DNA from: Ferruginibacter sp. HRS2-29
GTDB lineage: Bacteria; Bacteroidota; Bacteroidia; Chitinophagales; Chitinophagaceae
Length of the DNA stretch: 64,000 nt
Assembly (NCBI RefSeq): GCF_024343615.1
Contig: NZ_RJUB01000156.1
Span: 169,633-233,632 of the forward strand
Direction: 5' to 3'
Part shown: piece by piece, positions 1 through 8,046 of the stretch
Layout: each line of letters begins with the position of its first letter
Position numbering within the stretch: position 1 is the stretch's first letter
Translations under genes and position numbers: made by a program
The notes under the pieces: generated by a model
Told to the model about the DNA's origin: nothing
Database searches by the model: none
The model's input: only the letters and a program-made list of their open reading frames with translations

Positions 1-1104
1 AAGATTGCTGGTGATATCTCCGCCCACATCTATCTGGAGGCTATTCTTCTTACGTTTGTCCATGTTGAGCTCCAGCGTATGCAGATCGGTAATGAAAGAA
101 TAATTATTATGGTTGATGAATACGATCCTTTCTGCCACCGGAACTTCAACGGCATTGAACAAAGTGATCTTCATTATTCCATCGGCCAGGCTATCCGCCG
201 GAATGGGGGCCGATACTTTATTTTTACTGCTCAGGTTGAGTTTGGCGCTGTACACCAGTTGCTGCTGCATTTCGGCGATGATGTAAAAAAAGCGCAGTTC
301 CTCTCCTGCCTCGGCAGGGCGCTCCACAGTAAACCTGACCTGGTTATTCTGGTTGATCACATTCAAAACTGCACCCTGGGTTTTTACCTTCGGAAGCGGC
401 GTTTCATGCGCTACTCCTTTTTTATCTTTCCAGGCAGCTTTATAGGTTTCATTTCCTGAAGGGGTAAAAGAAAAATAACCCATACCATCATGTGTGGAGC
501 TGAAGCTGGCTTGCTTTGCACCTTTGCTGTCGGTTATCGTGCCAGAAATATTAAATGGAACGGCATCCTGGTCGGTGGCTTTAAAAGCTACATTAGTTGC
601 AACACCTGCTACAAGATCGCCGCCTTCAGGAAAAAATGTGACTGAATACACCGGCTTTGCAGCAACAGGTTTTGCGGCGGTATTGATGATGCGTATCGGC
701 TTGAGGTATATCAGGGCCGAATCGAAGTTGAGCATCCAGGCGGTATAAGCTTTTATATAAAGTTGTGTGGCTTTCAACGTATCCGGCAGGTCAAACGAGG
801 AGGCTGCCCCGTATTCGATCACAGGCATCACTTTGCGTTGCAATATCGTGCCCTTGTCATTGATCAGCTCGGCATAAACGGTTTTGCTGAGTGGAGAAGG
901 CTGGTTGGAGGCAGTGAGATAGGCTTTGAACCAGATGGTTTCGCCGGGGTTGTAATAGGGACGGTCGTATTGCAGGTATAATTTTTCCTGCGGAAATTTA
1001 CTGTCTACCGCAATCGACATGGAATCGATCCTCTGGGCACGGGTGGTTTGTGCGGTTACAAGAAATAGTATGCTTAAAAGAAAAGAGGAGATCCTGCGTA
1101 TCAT
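1..1104 (-). CDS. Secreted MG2-type surface protein, partial
   Basis: The gene reads leftward from an ATG at 1104 and runs off the window, so only the first 368 codons are visible. The start is followed by a signal peptide (MIRRISSFLLSILFLV, with cleavage probable after TRAQ). The mature part opens with a macroglobulin MG2-like beta domain, with the typical words KLYLQYDRPYYNPGETIWFK near residues 55-75, then further beta-rich domains. Large Bacteroidota proteins with this start are usually 800-950 residues and often carry a TonB plug-like or carboxypeptidase-regulatory domain towards the C-terminus, which cannot be seen here. They are probably exported to the periplasm or outer membrane; the exact role is unknown. 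The family assignment is from remembered sequence pattern. Confidence 0.75.
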   Translation of the reverse strand, partial: MIRRISSFLLSILFLVTAQTTRAQRIDSMSIAVDSKFPQEKLYLQYDRPYYNPGETIWFKAYLTASNQPSPLSKTVYAELINDKGTILQRKVMPVIEYGAASSFDLPDTLKATQLYIKAYTAWMLNFDSALIYLKPIRIINTAAKPVAAKPVYSVTFFPEGGDLVAGVATNVAFKATDQDAVPFNISGTITDSKGAKQASFSSTHDGMGYFSFTPSGNETYKAAWKDKKGVAHETPLPKVKTQGAVLNVINQNNQVRFTVERPAEAGEELRFFYIIAEMQQQLVYSAKLNLSSKNKVSAPIPADSLADGIMKITLFNAVEVPVAERIVFINHNNYSFITDLHTLELNMDKRKKNSLQIDVGGDITSNL

Positions 1105-1128
1105 TGATATAGGTTGGTTTTGGAGGTT

Positions 1129-1136
1129 CAAATTTA
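1129..1136 (-). promoter_or_regulatory. Candidate -7 promoter element for the MG2 protein
   Basis: The minus strand reads TAAATTTG, a perfect match to the Bacteroidota -7 consensus TAnnTTTG. Its end lies 24 nt before the ATG at 1104, implying a leader of about 20 nt. No TTG is visible at the -33 position. Confidence 0.45.
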
Positions 1137-1198
1137 GCCTTAAAAAATACTAAAGGAATGCTAATACTTATCCGCTTACAAGTTACGCCATAAAGCAT

Positions 1199-1224
1199 AA
1201 AAAAACCGAAGCCAGGGCTTCGGT
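1199..1224 (-). terminator. Intrinsic terminator after the pfkB-membrane protein operon
   Basis: On the minus strand a 9-bp stem (ACCGAAGCC with GGCTTCGGT) is followed by a run of seven T. It lies 23 bp beyond the stop of the small membrane protein at 1247 and closes that transcript. Confidence 0.75.
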
Positions 1225-1246
1225 CAGGGTATCTTGTTAAATGAGC

Positions 1247-1516
1247 TTAATATTCATCATCCGTCCGGGCGGGTGTTTTCTGGAGGGTTGCATGCACCAG
1301 CAAGTAACCGCCCAGTCCGCAGAATACGGCGAAAAGGTTGATCGCTATCAGGTTTTTGGTGCCAAACATATTGATGGCGAAAGCCATTCCAAAAAACTCT
1401 GCAAGCATCCAGGCTACTACAGTAAAGATGATCCACGTGCCACGTTTCAATCCTTTTGCAACAGCGATCCTGCCGATATGCCGGGCAAGAAAAAATAATA
1501 AGATCAGATCAATCAT
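1247..1516 (-). CDS. Small integral membrane protein
   Basis: This encodes 89 residues with about three hydrophobic segments (roughly residues 3-14, 27-50 and 57-76) and a polar, acidic tail ending DDEY. No domain is recognised. It starts 8 bp after the stop of the PfkB-type kinase at 1525 on the same strand and is followed by a strong terminator, so the two are almost certainly co-transcribed. A link to the kinase is inferred only from this arrangement. Conserved small membrane proteins of this size are common in Bacteroidota, and the reading frame is well supported by its tight operon spacing. Confidence 0.65.
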   Translation of the reverse strand: MIDLILLFFLARHIGRIAVAKGLKRGTWIIFTVVAWMLAEFFGMAFAINMFGTKNLIAINLFAVFCGLGGYLLVHATLQKTPARTDDEY

Positions 1517-1524
1517 GCTTTCGC

Positions 1525-2448
1525 TTATACTAAATCAATATCGAAATTCACCAGTTGCACAAATTCGGCGATGCGTTCGTCGATATCTGCCTTGGTAATT
1601 TCCTGCATCCTTTGCGGACCAAATTTCTCTACGCAGAAGCTTGCCATGGCGCTTCCTACGATGATAGCCGTTTTCATATTTTCAAAACTGATATCCTTTG
1701 TTTTTGCCAGGTGGCCGATGAACCCGCCGGCGAAAGTATCGCCTGCACCGGTAGGGTCAAACACTTCTTCCAGTGGCAATGCAGGAGCAAAGAACACGTG
1801 GTTTTCGTGGAATAACAAAGCTCCGTGCTCCCCTTTTTTGATGATGAGGAACTTAGGCCCCATGGCCAGTATTTTGCGGGCAGCTTTTACCAGTGAAACT
1901 TCCTCGCTCAATTGCCTTGCTTCGCCATCATTTACCAGTAATACATCTACTTCTTTCAATACGGCTTTCAGGTCGTCCATCGCGAGGTCCATCCAGAAAT
2001 TCATGGTGTCCATTACGATGAGCTTGGGCCTTGTTCTCAGTTGTTTAATAACGCTCAGCTGCAGGCTTGGCATCAGGTTGCCCAGCATCAGGAACTCAGC
2101 GCCCTGGTAGCTTTCAGGAACGATCGGGTTGAAATCCGCCAGTACGTTCAGGTCGGTCACCAATGTATCGCGGGTATTCATATCAATGTGATATTTACCA
2201 CTCCAGAAGAAAGATTTTTTGTCAGGAACGATTTCCACACCATCCAGTTCCACACCACGGCTGGTGAGCTGATCCATTTCTTCCTGCGGAAAATCATTGC
2301 CCACGATGGAGATCTGCTGTACAGGTTTGATGAAATTGCTGGCCGCATACGCTACATAAGTCGCCGAGCCACCAATGATCTTGTCTACTTTGCCGAAAGG
2401 TGTTTCAATAGCGTCGAAAGCCATTGTACCAACACTGATTAAAGACAT
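1525..2448 (-). CDS. PfkB-family carbohydrate/nucleoside kinase
   Basis: This 307-residue protein belongs to the ribokinase/PfkB superfamily, cytosolic enzymes that phosphorylate sugars or nucleosides with ATP. The N-terminal glycine pair with following substrate-contact residues is seen as GGSATYVAYAASN (residues 27-39). The C-terminal signature DPTGAGDTFAGGFIGHLA (around 231-248) contains the catalytic Asp and the anion hole. Length is normal for the family. The substrate cannot be told from sequence; in Bacteroidota such genes are usually labelled sugar kinase or ribokinase. It is first in a two-gene unit with the membrane protein at 1247 and has a consensus promoter element 42 bp upstream. 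It is divergent from the Sua5 gene. Confidence 0.88.
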   Translation of the reverse strand: MSLISVGTMAFDAIETPFGKVDKIIGGSATYVAYAASNFIKPVQQISIVGNDFPQEEMDQLTSRGVELDGVEIVPDKKSFFWSGKYHIDMNTRDTLVTDLNVLADFNPIVPESYQGAEFLMLGNLMPSLQLSVIKQLRTRPKLIVMDTMNFWMDLAMDDLKAVLKEVDVLLVNDGEARQLSEEVSLVKAARKILAMGPKFLIIKKGEHGALLFHENHVFFAPALPLEEVFDPTGAGDTFAGGFIGHLAKTKDISFENMKTAIIVGSAMASFCVEKFGPQRMQEITKADIDERIAEFVQLVNFDIDLV

Positions 2449-2489
2449 AATGTTGTTTGGTTTGGTGTAAAATGATGTAAAAAACGCTG

Positions 2490-2497
2490 CAAAAGTA
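2490..2497 (-). promoter_or_regulatory. Candidate -7 promoter element for the PfkB kinase
   Basis: The minus strand reads TACTTTTG, a perfect TAnnTTTG match, giving a predicted transcript leader of about 38 nt before the ATG at 2448. Confidence 0.5.
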
Positions 2498-2503
2498 AAG
2501 TAA

Positions 2504-2648
2504 AATAAGGAAAGAAATGAGGAATAAGAAATAAGGGATGAGAAAGTGGGGGTTCTTTTATACTTTTAGGTTCAATTATTGGAATATAGCTCCGAAATAA
2601 AGAACCGGCTTCCTTATTTGTATTATTCATTTCTTATTCCTTATTTCC
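2504..2648. repeat. Intergenic inverted repeat built from AATAAGG-type words
   Basis: Left arm 2504-2536 and right arm about 2612-2648 are imperfect inverted copies made of short repeated words such as GGAATAAGAAATAAGG. The repeat fills the divergent gap between the kinase and Sua5 and ends one base before the Sua5 ATG. A repeat of the same word class lies at 31866-32018. Confidence 0.6.
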
Positions 2649-2649
2649 T

Positions 2650-3264
2650 ATGCTTTTACAGATACATCCCGAAAATCCACAGCCGCGGCTGATAAAACAG
2701 TTGGCAGAATGCCTGCTCGACGGGGGAGTGATCATTTACCCGACAGATACTATTTATGGCATCGGCTGCGATATTTTTCAGCATAAAGCGATAGAACGGG
2801 TGGCTAAGATCAAGAATGTAGACCCTCAAAAAGCGCAACTTTCCTTTATCTGCCGCGACCTGAGCAACCTCAGCGATTATACCAAAAGCATCGATACCCC
2901 GCTTTACAGGATGCTCAAAAATCATCTTCCGGGCCCGTACACGTTCATCCTTCCTGCCAGCAAACAGGTGCCGAAAATTTTGCAGAGTAAAAAATCTACC
3001 ATCGGGTTGAGGGTGCCGGACAACGAGATCTGCCGTCACATATTGGAATTGCTCGAACACCCGTTGCTGAGCGCTTCGCTCCCCGGCGATATGGTAGAGG
3101 AATATACCGACCCCGAAGTGATGTACGAAAGATTTGGCGACAAAGTGGATTTTGTGGTGGACGGGGGTATCGGCGGGATGGTGCCCTCTACCGTGGTGGA
3201 TTGTACCACCGATCAGTGGACGGTGATCAGGCAGGGATTGGGTGAATTTGAAGAAACGGAGTAG
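2650..3264 (+). CDS. Threonylcarbamoyl-AMP synthase (Sua5/YrdC/YwlC family)
   Basis: The enzyme makes threonylcarbamoyl-AMP from threonine, bicarbonate and ATP, the first step of t6A37 modification of ANN-decoding tRNAs; TsaD and its partners finish the job. The 204 residues are a single YrdC domain. The conserved stretch GGVIIYPTDTIYGIGCD lies near residues 25-41, the Lys-rich segment with RVAKIKNVDPQKAQLSFIC follows, and the C-terminal half has STVVDCT near 180-186. The size fits the single-domain YrdC/YwlC form rather than the longer Sua5 form with an extra C-terminal domain. It stands alone on the plus strand. The ATG at 2650 directly abuts an inverted repeat. Confidence 0.9.
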   Translation: MLLQIHPENPQPRLIKQLAECLLDGGVIIYPTDTIYGIGCDIFQHKAIERVAKIKNVDPQKAQLSFICRDLSNLSDYTKSIDTPLYRMLKNHLPGPYTFILPASKQVPKILQSKKSTIGLRVPDNEICRHILELLEHPLLSASLPGDMVEEYTDPEVMYERFGDKVDFVVDGGIGGMVPSTVVDCTTDQWTVIRQGLGEFEETE

Positions 3265-3265
3265 G

Positions 3266-3441
3266 ATGATCGCAGATTTCAAAGGGATGAGGAAGATTGC
3301 ACAGATTGTTTTGCTCCGCAAAAATAAAATGCAGTGTATAAATTTCAAACTCAGTAAGAGTTATCAGAATTTATACACTGCATTTAAGTTTCACGCAGTG
3401 AAACAATCTGCGAAATCCGCGTAATCACCTGAAATCTGTGA
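3266..3441. repeat. Long hairpin repeat, family A copy 1
   Basis: The inner arms 3327-3344 and 3368-3385 are a perfect 18-bp inverted repeat (AAATGCAGTGTATAAATT). Outer arms made of GCAGATTTC, ACAGATTGTTT and GATTACGC-type words pair imperfectly out to the ends. The same words make up the hairpin at 3850-4032. The two copies flank the small secreted protein gene at 3442-3744. Confidence 0.8.
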
Positions 3442-3744
3442 TTAATTCCTGTCGCGGTTATTATGTTTCTTGATGTAAATATTAGCGTCTGCTTTTTTCT
3501 TTTTTGCATGGATGTCTTGTCTTTCTTCAGCGGTAACTACTCCATCGCTTTTGGCAGCCACTTTGGTGCGGCGTATGCGGCGCTGCTGACGTACCAGCTT
3601 TTTTGTTTCCCCTTTGGTAAGTTCCCCGTTTTTTACGCCGTTGGCGATCTTGGCTTTGTCCGAAACCTGCGGAGCCTGTGCATTGGCAGAAACGGCGATC
3701 ATCAATAAAAATGAAAATGCGAGAAGGATTCTTGTTAGTTTCAT
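3442..3744 (-). CDS. Small secreted basic protein, unknown function
   Basis: This encodes 100 residues with a clear signal peptide (hydrophobic LLAFSFLLMIAVSANA, cleavage probably after ANA or AQA). The mature part is very basic, with Lys/Arg-rich helix-forming segments around residues 45-70 (KKLVRQQRRIRRTKVAAKSD) and 80-100. Alternating K/R and E/D residues suggest an alpha-helical or EF-hand-like soluble fold. TKGETKKL and DGVVTAEERQDIH resemble paired degenerate EF-hand helices of the kind seen in small Bacteroidota periplasmic proteins. No enzyme motif is present. The gene stands alone between two copies of the same large hairpin repeat, and its stop codon touches the end of one of them. 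Confidence 0.65.
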   Translation of the reverse strand: MKLTRILLAFSFLLMIAVSANAQAPQVSDKAKIANGVKNGELTKGETKKLVRQQRRIRRTKVAAKSDGVVTAEERQDIHAKKKKADANIYIKKHNNRDRN

Positions 3745-3849
3745 GATGTTTTTTATTTAAAAGTTATCAGCAAAAGTGCTGGGCGGGGTTAAGACCAATG
3801 CCTTTTAAAAAAGTTTAATGGCAGGAAGATTTTTAAAAAGAGAAGAAAG

Positions 3850-4032
3850 AGGATCACAGATTTCAAATTGATTAGGGGATTACACAGATTGTCTCACTGC
3901 GTGAAACCCCAAAATGCAGCTTGTAAAATATGGGGAATTGTTCTGAGCTTAAAATTTGATGAACTGCATTTTTCGTTTTGCGAAGCAAAACAATCTGTGT
4001 AATCGCCTAATCAATTTGAAATCTGTGATCCT
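3850..4032. repeat. Long hairpin repeat, family A copy 2 (43-bp arms)
   Basis: Left arm 3850-3892 and right arm 3990-4032 are inverted copies with a single mismatch over 43 bp. The spacer contains a second, weaker nested pair (AAATGCAG and CTGCATTTTT). The arms share the words ATCACAGATTTCA, GATTAC and ACAGATTGT with the repeat at 3266-3441. Confidence 0.88.
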
Positions 4033-4041
4033 GTTCCCTAC

Positions 4042-4638
4042 CTAAAATAAACCTATCTGCGGGTTGAGGATATTAAAACTCCTGCGGTGATATTTACAAA
4101 TGCCCGTTTCTTCAATGGCTTTACGGTGTACAGCCGTGCCGTATCCTTTATTGGTATCCCAGCCGTAGTGGCTGAATTCTTTGTGCAGTTGCAACATGTG
4201 CTCGTCGCGGTAAGTTTTGGCGAGTACGCTTGCCGCCGCGATGGACGCATATCTTCCATCTCCTTGTATAAGGCAACGGTGAGGAATATCCCTGTAAGGC
4301 TTGAACCGGTTGCCATCCACCAGCAGCAATTGCGGAACGGCCATCAGTTTGTCGAGCGCCAGGTGCATCGCTTTAAAAGATGCCTGCAGGATATTGATGG
4401 AGTCTATCTCATCATTGTCTACCGAGGCTACCGCAAAATGGATGCTTTCCTTTTCGATAACAGGACGGAGGAGGTCGCGTTCTTTTTCAGAAAGTTGTTT
4501 GCTGTCATTCAGCAACGGGTGATGGAATTTTTTGGGGAGAATGACCGCTGCCGCAAAAACCGGCCCGGCATAACAACCACGCCCGGCTTCATCCAGCCCG
4601 GCTTCTACTTTTGTTTTATATAAATAGGGTTCCAACAT
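4042..4638 (-). CDS. rnhB: Ribonuclease HII
   Basis: RNase HII nicks RNA:DNA hybrids and removes single ribonucleotides misincorporated into DNA. The 198-residue protein has the diagnostic motif GLDEAGRGCYAGPVFAAAVI at residues 14-33, supplying the first metal-binding Asp and Glu and the GRG loop. Further Asp residues are in LLVDGNRF and in a later YRDEHM segment. The C-terminal KGYGT stretch is also typical. Length is normal. The gene is divergent from ctaA with 64 bp between the start codons. Confidence 0.95.
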   Translation of the reverse strand: MLEPYLYKTKVEAGLDEAGRGCYAGPVFAAAVILPKKFHHPLLNDSKQLSEKERDLLRPVIEKESIHFAVASVDNDEIDSINILQASFKAMHLALDKLMAVPQLLLVDGNRFKPYRDIPHRCLIQGDGRYASIAAASVLAKTYRDEHMLQLHKEFSHYGWDTNKGYGTAVHRKAIEETGICKYHRRSFNILNPQIGLF

Positions 4639-4678
4639 ACCGGCTGCAAATATCTGTTAAAAACAATCATGGCTTTAC

Positions 4679-4686
4679 TAACTTTG
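4679..4686 (+). promoter_or_regulatory. Candidate -7 promoter element for ctaA
   Basis: TAACTTTG is a perfect TAnnTTTG match ending 16 nt before the ATG at 4703. This supports that start. No good -33 TTG is seen. Confidence 0.45.
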
Positions 4687-4702
4687 CAGCAATTTTATCA
4701 AC

Positions 4703-5638
4703 ATGCGTGCAATCAAAAACTGGGTGCTGGCTACTTTCATATTGACTTTTCTTGTGATCATTGCCGGGGGCATCGTAAGAACAACTCAAAGCGGAATGGG
4801 CTGCCCGGACTGGCCAAGGTGTTTTGGCAAATGGATTCCGCCAACCAATGCCTCGGAGCTGCCCGCCGATTTTGAACGCTACCTCAGCAAGCAGGATATT
4901 GATCATACTTTTAATGTATACCACACCTGGATCGAGTATTTCAACCGCCTGTTCGGGGCATTGCTCGGCGTGTTTGCCATCATCCAGGTAGCCTTGCTGT
5001 TCCGCAAAAAAACGGTGATGAAACCGGCTTACCGGCTGGCGATCGCTTTTTTGGTAACAGTTATCCTTACCGGGCTGTTTGGTGCGCTGGTGGTAAAATT
5101 CAACCTGGCTCATTTCAGCATCTCGGTGCATTTGTTATTCGCACTGATCCTCACGCAGCTGCAGCTGGCGCTGGTATTGAGCGTGAAGCATAAAGTAAAA
5201 ACACTGGCGGTACCAGCTAAAATAAAAAAGTTGCTGATAGGGTTACTGGTGCTCCTCGTATTCCAGAGCGTATTGGGAACGATGGTGCGCATATACATAG
5301 ACGATATTTCCAAACACCTCGATTACCAGCAGCGTGAAACCTGGCTGGCATCTACACCTGTCGCGTTCCTTATCCACCGCAGTTTTTCATGGGCTGTATT
5401 GCTGGCTACGCTCGCATATACCTGGTATTGCCGTAGTTTTTCTGCCATAAAAAACAAGGTCTTTCTGCTTACAGGAATTATCCTGCTGAGCATGGCTACC
5501 GGCATCATATTATTTTATCTGGATATGCCGGCAGTGGCGCAGCCATTGCACCTGTTGCTGGCAACGCTTGGCATTACGCAGGTGCTCAATATCCTATTGC
5601 AACTCAGAACAAAGGAGGCAGCCGCAGAAATCGCCTAG
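4703..5638 (+). CDS. ctaA: Heme A synthase, COX15/CtaA family
   Basis: CtaA oxidises the C8 methyl of heme O to a formyl group, giving the heme A used by aa3-type cytochrome oxidases; it is an inner-membrane protein. The 311 residues contain about eight hydrophobic helices. The N-terminal loop has the conserved cysteine pair GMGCPDWPRC (C34, C40). Heme-ligand histidines are visible at H143 (SVHLLFA), H225 (LIHRSFSW) and H283 (PLHLLLA). The first canonical ligand position, in the E-x-x-H-R motif, is Asn here (WIEYFNRLFG: E78, N81). This may be a lineage trait rather than a defect, since the rest is intact. The oxidase genes are not in the window. Confidence 0.88.
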   Translation: MRAIKNWVLATFILTFLVIIAGGIVRTTQSGMGCPDWPRCFGKWIPPTNASELPADFERYLSKQDIDHTFNVYHTWIEYFNRLFGALLGVFAIIQVALLFRKKTVMKPAYRLAIAFLVTVILTGLFGALVVKFNLAHFSISVHLLFALILTQLQLALVLSVKHKVKTLAVPAKIKKLLIGLLVLLVFQSVLGTMVRIYIDDISKHLDYQQRETWLASTPVAFLIHRSFSWAVLLATLAYTWYCRSFSAIKNKVFLLTGIILLSMATGIILFYLDMPAVAQPLHLLLATLGITQVLNILLQLRTKEAAAEIA

Positions 5639-5748
5639 TGTGGAAAAATAGTTGCCAGCCTGACAAAATTTTGACGGGTTTAAATTCCAAACATCAATAC
5701 CACATAAATTGCTGCGGGATTAATCGTATTTTTAAGCAACGATTTTAT

Positions 5749-7965
5749 ATGAAGCTGCTTATAAAAAACATCTATTATTCATTACCTGTGCAGCTCTTTA
5801 TCCTGCATTTCAGAAAATTCCAGGTATTACTCATCTTCTGGTATGTATTATTCAGTACCATTTCGAGCGGCTTCATGAAAACATTCGGCGCTGATGCGCT
5901 TTTCTTTTCACCCGAATATCTTGGTAAGGTTAATATAGTCGGGGCGCTCATTGTAGGGGTTGCGCTCGGTGTTTATATGATGAGCTGGAATATCACCACA
6001 TTTATTTTGCATAGCAAACGATTTAAATTCCTCGCTGCTACCTCCAACCCGTTCTTAAAATATTGTATCAACAATGCCATACTGCCGCTGATCTTCCTGT
6101 TCTATTATTTTGTGCGGCTTTATATGTTCAATACTGAAAAAGAACTGATGGAAACAAAAGATGTGTTCATCATGATATTAGGTGTGATCATTGGTTTTGT
6201 CACCCTGGTGATGGTTTCCTTTGGATATTTTTTTGGTGCAGGAAAAACCATCGAACGTACAATGGCGCCTATCATTTCCAATCCGGAATTATTTAAGAAA
6301 ACATACGGTTCACGGGGCATCCGCGATGAATTCGGGCTGAAAGTAAAATATTATCTCAACGCAACACTGGGCATCAATAAAGTGAGGAGCGTGGGGCATT
6401 ACCGCCAGGCATTCATCGATGCGCTTTTTAAAAGGCATCACCTCGCGGCGATAGCCAGCATATTGCTGGCATTCATTTTTCTTTTCACCGTTGGCTTTTT
6501 TCTTGACCACAGGTTGTTTGAAATGCCCGCTGCAGCCAGCATCCTGGTATTCTTCGGACTGATGATCGCATTGATCGGTGCATTATCCTATTTCCTCGAA
6601 AGCTGGAGCCTGCCGGTGGCCATCATCTTCATTATATTTATCAATTACCTGTATAAAAAGGAGATCATCGATCCGCGGAACAAAGCTTATGGCTTGAATT
6701 ATATCAACAAAGAAAAGCGGGCGATATATGACAAACATTCTTTGCAGCAACTTTGTATGCCAGAAAAGCTGGCGGCCGACAAAGCCAATATGATCAATAT
6801 TCTCAACAACTGGAAAGCGAAACAACAGGAAGAAAAACCGCTTATGATCTTTGTGAATGTCAGCGGCGGTGGCTTGCGGAGTGCAGCTTTTGTGATGAAT
6901 ACTTTTCAAAAGATCGACAGCATTACAAAAGGAAAACTGATGAAACAGACGTTCCTCATCAGCGGGGCCAGCGGCGGCATGTTAGCGGCTACCTATTACC
7001 GTGAGTTGTACCGCAATAATCTTCATGGAAAAACATTTAACCTCCACGATACGAAGTATACGGATCATATCGCCGGCGATCTGCTCAACCCGGTTTTTAC
7101 TTCATTGATGGCGCGTGACCTTCTCACGCCCACACAAAAATTTTCGGTGGGGGATTACCGTTATGTGAAAGACCGTGGATATGCATTTGAAAAAAAACTG
7201 GCCGCCAACACCGAAGGTGTGCTGGATGTACAGATGAAAGACCTCGTTGCTGACGAGTCTGCGGCAAATGTGCCGCTAATCATTTTTAATTCGGTGATAA
7301 AAAGTGACGGGCGAAAGATGATGGTAAGCACCCAGCCACTCAGTTTTATGATGAAGGCGCAGGAGTTTCAGGACGATACCACTGTAAGCCCCGATGCGGT
7401 TGACTTTGCGGCGTTGTTCAAATACCAGGATCCGATGCACCTGCGTATGCTCACCGCTCTGCGCATGAATGCTACTTTCCCTTATGTGTTGCCAAACGTA
7501 TGGCTTCCCAGCAACCCGGTAATTGATGTGATGGATGCGGGCTTGCGGGATAATTACGGGCAGGAAACCACGTTGCGTTTCCTGGATAATTTCAGGGATT
7601 GGATACAACAGAACACACGTGGCGTGTTGATATTACAGATACGCGACCGGGCAACGGATAATTGGATCCAGCCTTTTGAAACGAAATCAGTAACGGATAT
7701 GATCGTTACCCCGGCTACGATGCTGCAGCATAACTGGTTCAAACTGCAGGATTATTTTCAAACGGATCAGTTTAGTTATTATAAAACTCCCGCCGATTCG
7801 ATGTTGCAAAAAATAACCATCATGTACCTGGCGGAGAAAGAGGAAAAAACCGCAGCATTGAATTTTCATCTTACCAACCAGGAAAAGCGGGATGTGAAAC
7901 AATCCTTTAATAATGCGATGAACTCCGGGGCTCTGAAGAAGATCGAGGCGTTGATAGGGAATTAA
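5749..7965 (+). CDS. Patatin-like phospholipase with N-terminal membrane domain
   Basis: The ATG at 5749 (MKLLIKN) is preferred over an upstream in-frame one at 5638, which would overlap the end of ctaA and add a non-conserved segment. The protein has 738 residues. The first half holds several hydrophobic helices (roughly residues 20-45, 60-80, 100-125, 135-165, 225-250 and 260-300). The second half is a patatin domain: oxyanion motif SGGGLRS (G373-G375), nucleophile elbow GASGG with Ser408, and the catalytic Asp in DAG (D596), completing the Ser-Asp dyad. Patatins release fatty acids from phospholipids. Membrane-fused forms are less common, and the substrate here is unknown. No partner gene is adjacent. 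Confidence 0.85.
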   Translation: MKLLIKNIYYSLPVQLFILHFRKFQVLLIFWYVLFSTISSGFMKTFGADALFFSPEYLGKVNIVGALIVGVALGVYMMSWNITTFILHSKRFKFLAATSNPFLKYCINNAILPLIFLFYYFVRLYMFNTEKELMETKDVFIMILGVIIGFVTLVMVSFGYFFGAGKTIERTMAPIISNPELFKKTYGSRGIRDEFGLKVKYYLNATLGINKVRSVGHYRQAFIDALFKRHHLAAIASILLAFIFLFTVGFFLDHRLFEMPAAASILVFFGLMIALIGALSYFLESWSLPVAIIFIIFINYLYKKEIIDPRNKAYGLNYINKEKRAIYDKHSLQQLCMPEKLAADKANMINILNNWKAKQQEEKPLMIFVNVSGGGLRSAAFVMNTFQKIDSITKGKLMKQTFLISGASGGMLAATYYRELYRNNLHGKTFNLHDTKYTDHIAGDLLNPVFTSLMARDLLTPTQKFSVGDYRYVKDRGYAFEKKLAANTEGVLDVQMKDLVADESAANVPLIIFNSVIKSDGRKMMVSTQPLSFMMKAQEFQDDTTVSPDAVDFAALFKYQDPMHLRMLTALRMNATFPYVLPNVWLPSNPVIDVMDAGLRDNYGQETTLRFLDNFRDWIQQNTRGVLILQIRDRATDNWIQPFETKSVTDMIVTPATMLQHNWFKLQDYFQTDQFSYYKTPADSMLQKITIMYLAEKEEKTAALNFHLTNQEKRDVKQSFNNAMNSGALKKIEALIGN

Positions 7966-8040
7966 AAATTAAAGATTAAAAATTAACAGGACTTGACCCT
8001 TGAAGATATTTCGAAGGTTCGATTCCTTAATTTTTAATTA
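7966..8040. repeat. Short inverted repeat of AATTAAAAATTAA words
   Basis: The convergent gap between the patatin and lipid kinase genes contains AATTAAAAATTAAAGATTAAA near its left end and CTTAATTTTTAATTAACC at its right end, which pair imperfectly. The same word type occurs at 33992-34018 and 47648-47666. No U-rich terminator is obvious. Confidence 0.5.
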
Positions 8041-8046
8041 ACCATT

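Noticed and set aside
1571..2110. Open frame of 179 codons on the plus strand
   Set aside because: It is antisense to the PfkB kinase, has no recognisable features and a residue composition typical of a shadow frame.
8005..8030. GAAGGTTCGATTCC resembling a tRNA T-arm
   Set aside because: There is no acceptor stem, D-arm or anticodon arm at the expected distance on either side, and the word is part of an intergenic repeat.
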